From Metellina segmentata (Eukaryota; Arthropoda; Arachnida; Araneae; Tetragnathidae), in assembly GCA_947359465.1 (NCBI GenBank), contig OX375872.1, positions 1,008,838 to 1,072,837 of the forward strand: a stretch of 64,000 nucleotides of DNA. Reading direction: 5' to 3'. Below the pieces are notes generated by a model, which worked only from the letters and a program-made list of their open reading frames with translations, was not told where the DNA came from and did no database searches. Of the stretch, positions 59,259-64,000 are shown in pieces. Each line of letters opens with the position of its first letter. The first letter of the stretch is position 1. The translations under genes and the position numbers were made by a program.

Positions 59259-59651
59259 GCTCTACACAAAGAGATATAAAAGAAACTTTCAAAATTAAGG
59301 ATTTGACAGATTTCTGAAAAAGAAGTCAGTTGAAAAACAGATGACTGTATCGAGACCTTTTCTAATTTCAGGATTTTTAAAAATAGTTTTCATTGACATA
59401 TGTGATGAAATTTATTAAGAATATTTAATAATATTTGTAAAATATAATTTTTGTAATGTACTTTATGTTACAATCAATAAAGTTACATTAGTTTGATCAT
59501 TAGAATTTTAATTTTATCCTCCAGTACTCTTTTCTTTCATATTATTTAATTTCAAGTAAATAATCTTTTAAGCAACTTCTTAAACCTTGAAGATTGTGGC
59601 AAGTTTAAAAGTTTTTTTATTGCTATCTTCATTTTATAATTTGTTTATGTT

Positions 59652-61150
59652 GGGCCTCGAAATAGATTTTGTAATACAGGTGCACCTTAAGCTTTTTAAT
59701 TAGGTGCACAGATTATATTTTAGGTGCATTTAAACAACCGTAATATGAGTATATATGTAAACTACTTTATTAGTGGGGTATGTTTAGTTAGGTTAGTAGT
59801 ACATAGTAAATAAAAATATTTAAACAATTTTTTTGTTTACGAAATTATTACTTACAAATATTCAGTCATCTGACAATGGTGGGCAATCAGAAACGTTTAC
59901 GTTTTTGGCAGATCTTTTCCCATAAGGTTTAGTGTCCATCCTTCTTTTTGTATATTTCCTCCATTGTAATACAGCATTTTCTGGATTCAAAATATCTAAG
60001 GTCTCTTCACTTCGATTAATATGCATTAGATCGGCTAATGTCACATTTTTCATGTATCCCATTAACGAGAACCCCCGCTCACACTCAGCTGTATTGATGG
60101 AATTCACAAGTCCAATTTGTATGACACAGAGAATATCTTTATATCTCCCATCATCATCTGATATAACTTTCTGCCACAAATCTGGAATTTGGTTTATGTG
60201 AACATTCTTTTCCTTTTTGTGAACACTCCCATGTTTTTTTAATATTTTCCACTGGATCATTGCCTCAACTATTAAAGCTATTTTCTTCTAATAAAATTTG
60301 AAAATGCAACCATAAATTCTCAATTTCTTCATACCCATAGCTCTAAATTTCTTTATTGTTTGGCCAATATCATGGCTCGAAGACAGCAAAAGCAGATAAA
60401 AGTGGTTCCTTAACAATGGATCTGTCTTCAATCTGCGAACTGCATTGTTGGATTATGTGTTTCTTTCAAACTTTTCCTTTTTGCAAGGTCTAATTTTTCA
60501 GCAACAGACCATACAGGCTTTTCATGCAGGATTGTTAATGAAGGTGAATGGAATACTCGTAAGTGACAGATTTACCTTGTGAAACATAATCTTTTCTTAA
60601 ATTATTTGAACACCACTTCTGCAATTTTTACGCAAGCATGTTCCACACTAGTGTCATTTTCTTGAAATATTTTGCTTAAAATGGATACCGATTTTACTAA
60701 TTTAAAAAAAAAATTCTAATTGTACAGATTTCATTTTTTTTTTCATAATACTTGTAGCACGTTTTTTGCTGAGCCAGTTAACAAAAGAGCTTCCAAATGG
60801 ATAACAAAGGGCTCATAGCACTTCAGCAAGACATCAATGGTACGATCATGATGAGGTAACCAATGGTTGGCGAGCGTAAGCGAGCAGTGGGCCCTAGTTG
60901 AAAAAAAAATGCCATTTTTCAAAGAGGCCACTAAATCTGATTTCATATTCTTACTGATGTAGGAAATGAATGTTCTGGCTTGTTTGTCATTGTTATAGGT
61001 TTCACTTACTTCACACTCAACGCATCTTAATAATGTAATTTAGTTTCATTTCTAAATGCTGCAAATAGCATATTTTGTTTGGCTATGTGAAAAAAGCAAT
61101 TTTAAAGAGAGTGTGTTATACTGCTTTATTTCTTTTTCTTCTGATCTCAA
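59652..61150 (-). mobile_element. hAT element, relative of the 57228 MITE, right end lost
   Basis: The left end (59652, GGGCCTCGAAATAGATTTTG) and the following 170 bp match the 57228 MITE closely (AATACAGGTGCACC, ATTAGGTGCACAG, TTAGTAGTACATAGTAAATA). A minus-strand transposase follows. No matching right end with TTTCGAGCCCTG was found, so it is truncated or rearranged; the right limit is approximate. Confidence 0.65.
59862..60946 (-). pseudogene. hAT transposase relic, minus strand
   Basis: 60743-60946 (minus) reads SLTLANHWLPHHDRTIDVLL, KCYEPFVIHLEAL, resembling the 'C-x-T-R-W-x-x-R-x-x-A-I' and following region of KRBA/ZNF862-like hAT proteins. 59862-60260 is the C-terminus: VIQIGLVNSINTAECERGFS, LMGYMKNVTLADLMHI, then DILNPENAVLQWRKYTKRRM, the hAT dimerisation domain with 'S-x-x-x-E-R-x-F-S'. 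The part between has stops and frameshifts. Confidence 0.72.
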
Positions 61151-61469
61151 TGTAGATCTCTGGATAAGAGTTTGAAAATCCTGTGCTTTGGCAAATGCAA
61201 TTTTTGCTTCCTTTGCTTTAAGATGTGCTGGTGTTCTTTAGTGTATTTCAACCATACATTTCCTTAAGGAACAACAGACATTGTATTTGAATGTGAGGTT
61301 TCATCATATGACTAGCAAATAGTACAAAACATTGCTTTCAAATGTTCATTGTAAAAATGTAAAATATGGATTCTGCAATGTTTTGTTTAAATCCTTATTT
61401 TGTTCTTAGAAAGTCCTTATTTTTGATAGAAAAAAGAGTGGGAAGAACCCTGCGTATACAATCTGAAAT

Positions 61470-61940
61470 GCCAATGATAAAAATTAAATATCGTTATACC
61501 TTCAAAAAGTCTTAAAGTTAAAGAAAATATATAGATTCCATGACTCAAATCAAACGGAACGTTAAAAAAAAGTTGGCATGCTTCAAAAATAAACACAAAA
61601 TAAACAATTAGGCACTCACTTCCAAAAAGAAAATCCGTTACAAACTGGAAAAAACTTAAAACAACCAATGAAATGAAAGGGAAAAAATAAAAACGAATAA
61701 ATCAAAGAAGCTGTGAACTCACACTGTTGCCATTCTTATGAAAACAAATAATAAAAATATGCCAATAAATTAATTAAAAAATTTTCTAGATTAAGTTATA
61801 AAATTCGGGCTTCGAGTTCTATTTAGTCACTTTTAGGACTACCTGTGTGCCAAATTTCATGACTATAAATGCCACAGATTCGTCTGTACATCTCAGACAC
61901 AGACCCACAAACACTTTGTTTTATAATAGTAGAGATTATA
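61470..61940 (-). repeat. Helitron-like dispersed repeat, third minus copy
   Basis: Contains AAAATTTTCTAGATTAAG, GGACTACCTGTGTGCCAAAT, ATGCCACAGATTCGTC and ends TTTTATAATAGTAGAGA. The same head is seen at 32450, 37112, 43192 and 59258. Its inner part (61470-61640) also matches 52735-52908. Confidence 0.65.
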
Positions 61941-61956
61941 TGAAAGTAGTATAATA

Positions 61957-63116
61957 CACTGAAGTGCCAAAAGTCATGAAATACCTTCTAGTGTTGTGTG
62001 GAACCTCCTTTTGCCCGGCAAAATGTAATAACTTGATATGGCATTGACTCAGCAAGTCTTTGGATGTCTGAAGATATATTCAGTCATGCTGCCTCTACAG
62101 CCTTCCATAATTGTGAAAGTGGTGCAGGATTTTGTGCACGAACTGACCTTTCGATCATGTCCTGTGTATGTTCGATGGGATTCATCTCTGACGATCTAGG
62201 TGGCCAAATAATTCGCTGCAATTGTCCAGAATGTTCCTCAAACCAATCCCAACAGATTTTGGCCCATTGCCATCCTGGAAAATTCCATCTTTGTTTTGGT
62301 ACATGAAGTCCATGAATGTCTGAACTCCAAGTAGCTGAACATGATCATTTCCAGTCAATGATTGGTTCAGTTTGACCAGAGGACCCAGTCCTTAACATGT
62401 AAAAATAACCCACACCATTATGGAGCCACTACCAGCTTGCCCAGTACCTTGTTGACAACTTGGGTCCATGGAATACTCCCATCAGCTCTTAAAACAACTG
62501 GAATCGTGACTCATCTGACCAAGCAACGTTTTTCCTGTTATCTAGGTCCAACCAATATGTTCACGAGCCCAGCCGAGGTGCTGCAGCCAATGGCATGTTG
62601 TTAATAAGGGCACTCAAGTTGATCTTCTGCTGCCATATCCCATCAACGTCAAATTTAGCTGCATTGTCCTCACGTCTGTCGTACATCCCATATTGATTGT
62701 TGCTTTTTATTTGATGCAGTGTTGCTTGTCTGGTAACACTGACTACTCTATACACACATCACTGGTCTCGATCATTGAGTAGATGCAGTCAGGCACTGCG
62801 CTGTCCATGATGGGAGGTAATACCTGAAATTATATTTTCTCGACACACTCTTGACACTGGATCGAGGAATGTTGAATTCCCTAACAGTTTCCGAAATGGA
62901 ATGCCCCATGTGACTACCTCCAACTAGCATGCAGCGTTCAAATTCCGTTAATTACCGTCGTGCAGCCATAATCACGTCAGAAAACTTTGCACATAAATAA
63001 CTTGAGTACAGATGAAAGCCCTGACAATGCACTGCCCATTTATACATTTCTTACGTGATGCTACCACCATCTCTATATTTCCATATTACTATCCCATGAC
63101 TTTTGGCACTTCAGTG
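61957..63116 (-). mobile_element. Tc1 transposon, decayed
   Basis: 1,160 bp flanked by TA (61955-61956 and 63117-63118). Inverted ends are CACTGAAGTGCCAAAAGTCA on the left and the same on the right complement. The wider flanks both read TATAATA, so a 7-bp coincidence or longer duplication cannot be excluded. The minus strand encodes a broken Tc1-like transposase. Confidence 0.88.
62060..62975 (-). pseudogene. Tc1-like transposase, frames broken
   Basis: Minus strand. Near 62950 REFERCMLVGGSHMGHSISET is the N-terminal helix-turn-helix region. About 62590-62500 gives REHIGWT and a W-S-D-E-S-R-F-like box (catalytic Asp) in another frame. Then SIMVWVIFTC and GLGPLVKLNQSLTGNDHVQL, LLGVQTFMDFMYQNKDGIFQ, DGNGPKS (where active copies have D-N-A-P-C-H, so the second Asp region is altered), followed by FGHLDRQR and a degraded 'S-P-D-M-N-P-I-E-H' box. 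The text is very typical of arthropod Tc1 copies. Stops and shifts throughout. Confidence 0.82.
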
Positions 63117-63332
63117 TATAATAGTATGTAAAAGGCATACTTTTATAAAACAGTATGTAAATTATGTGTTCATGTTTAATATAATTTTTTTATATTGTGC
63201 TCTATTGAGTACATTTAAAAATTTGTTTTTAAATGCTTTGAATATTTTTAATTTTAGTCTTACATTACATCTTCTGCATATATTTGTATCTCAAAAGTAT
63301 TTGATGAAGATGACCACACTTTCTGTTTATAG

Positions 63333-63480
63333 ATTGCATCTTTACTGAGAGCTGTCACTTGTATAGATTTAACAACTCTTTGTGGGGATGATACAGTATG
63401 CAATGTATTACGTTTATGCAACAAAGCTGAGAACCCTATTCATGAAGATATATTAAAGCACTTTGAAATTGACTCAAAGA
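63333..63480 (+). CDS. DERA: Deoxyribose-phosphate aldolase, exon with first barrel strand
   Basis: A 148-nt exon between TTCTGTTTATAG and the donor GTATGT. Phase 0 at the start, phase 1 at the end. The 49 residues run from IASLLRAVTCIDLTTLCGDD through TVCNVLRLCNKAENPIHEDI to LKHFEIDSK. The core I-D-L-T-T-L-x-x-D-D-T followed by L-C-x-x-A is the signature first beta strand and helix of the DeoC/DERA TIM barrel, conserved from bacteria to human. DERA is a cytosolic class I aldolase that cleaves deoxyribose 5-phosphate; its Schiff-base lysine lies in later exons beyond this window. The preceding exon at 24164-24276 joins in frame. Nothing suggests a pseudogene: the frame is open, splice sites are canonical and it is unlike the flanking transposons. 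Confidence 0.93.
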
Positions 63481-63855
63481 GTATGTAATGAATTTTGTAG
63501 CATTTTTTAAATAATTTGTTAATTGATATTTATGTATGAATTTTAAAATTTTTATATTACAATAACTATATGTGCATTTTTGTAGATAATGTTTATTTAA
63601 CCCGGTTTGAACTCTACAATGAAAATGTTAAAAAAATAAAGCCTTGGTTTCAATTAAATTTGCATTTTCCCCTATTGAGGCTCTCTGATTTAGGACATTT
63701 TTTGGGTTTGAAACTTTTTTCTAAACATTTTTGTTTTTATTTCCAATGGTGTTTTAAATAAGAAATTAAGGATGAACTTGAATTTGCTTTTAAATTGCGA
63801 CACTTGAAACAACGATTTTCCCAAAATTAAAAACAAATGGAACCTAGTAAATTCT
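63481..63855 (+). other. Start of the next DERA intron
   Basis: Starts GTATGTAATG. AT-rich; a short frame at 63570-63761 has no similarity and does not continue the aldolase, so the next exon is off the window. Confidence 0.65.
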
Positions 63856-64000
63856 CAGGGTTTCCACGGTCCTTGAAAAGTTCTTGAATTTTTCTCTTGA
63901 ACTAGGGGCCCTTGAAAGTCCTTGAAAATTAAGGAACTTGGTGAAAAGTCCTTGAAAGTACATGATTTTTTTAACTAGTACATAATTGTGTAATTTTGTC
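63856..64000. mobile_element. hAT end, same family as 31166, cut by the window edge
   Basis: Starts CAGGGTTTCCACGGTCCTTG and repeats TCCTTGAAA words, continuing AAGTACATGATTTTTTTAAC. It parallels 31166-31315 almost word for word. It lies in the intron after the DERA exon at 63333; the other end is outside. Confidence 0.75.

Larger units (their letters stand above)
24277..63332 (+). other. Giant DERA intron, about 39 kb, filled with transposons
   Basis: Bounded by GTATTG at the donor and TTCTGTTTATAG at the acceptor, both consistent with phase 0. All other features between these points are repeats or broken transposon genes; I found no other DERA exon and none is missing from the alignment. 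The listed mobile elements account for most of its length. Inferred from exon identity; a transcript read would settle it. Confidence 0.78.

Noticed and set aside
52909..61450. A single 8.5-kb hAT containing everything between
   Set aside because: Ends and flanks match only loosely (6 of 8 bases at best), and the opposite end could belong to another copy; left as uncertain.

Overview
This is repeat-packed eukaryotic nuclear DNA, AT-rich and strewn with decayed transposons. The mix (Bel/Pao, Ty3/Gypsy, CR1-like LINE, mariner, Tc1, pogo, many hAT elements, Helitron remnants, TTAA-type MITEs, tRNA-derived SINEs) suggests an arthropod; several repeat types remind me of spider genomes, but the species cannot be fixed from sequence alone.

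The only host gene I can support is deoxyribose-phosphate aldolase (DERA), on the + strand. Two consecutive coding exons are visible: 24164-24276 and 63333-63480. Reading phases match across the junction and the joined residues align without a gap to known DERA N-termini. The intron between them is about 39 kb and consists almost entirely of transposable elements. The first exon is not identified; the catalytic core lies beyond the right edge.

Left part (1-24163): a young Bel/Pao retrotransposon (630-5749) with near-identical LTRs and a 5-bp target duplication, but without integrase; a tRNA-like SINE head; a possible LTR fragment; a LINE ORF1 esterase relic; a TTAA MITE (12200-12837); a pogo/Tigger derivative (14218-15091); a foldback-like palindrome (15176-16220); a TIR transposon with 21-bp-spaced subterminal iterons (16446-19420); a hAT fragment; and a complete but decayed hAT with an exact 8-bp target duplication (21131-23569).

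Right part (the giant intron): one old minus-strand Ty3/Gypsy element appears to have been split into collinear pieces (51320-50455, 37105-36990, 33535-33450, 26942-25177) by later insertions. These include a mariner (33538-36987), itself interrupted by a small LTR element (34040-36235); a large inverted-repeat element (37112-43192), itself interrupted by a CR1-like LINE; a TIR element with a perfect 25-bp TIR and an internal 261-bp duplication (43493-45542); a frameshifted Helitron helicase; and hAT remnants. Further right are a nested composite (53311-57136) holding two MITEs, a second hAT (about 59652-61150), a Tc1 element (61957-63116) and the end of another hAT family (from 63856).

Nearly every protein-coding stretch is a broken transposon gene. 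No convincing tRNA or rRNA gene and no CRISPR array was seen. No wholly new biological system is evident; the most noteworthy items are the giant TE-filled DERA intron, the integrase-less but recently inserted Bel/Pao copy, the large foldback structure and the 21-bp iteron transposon.
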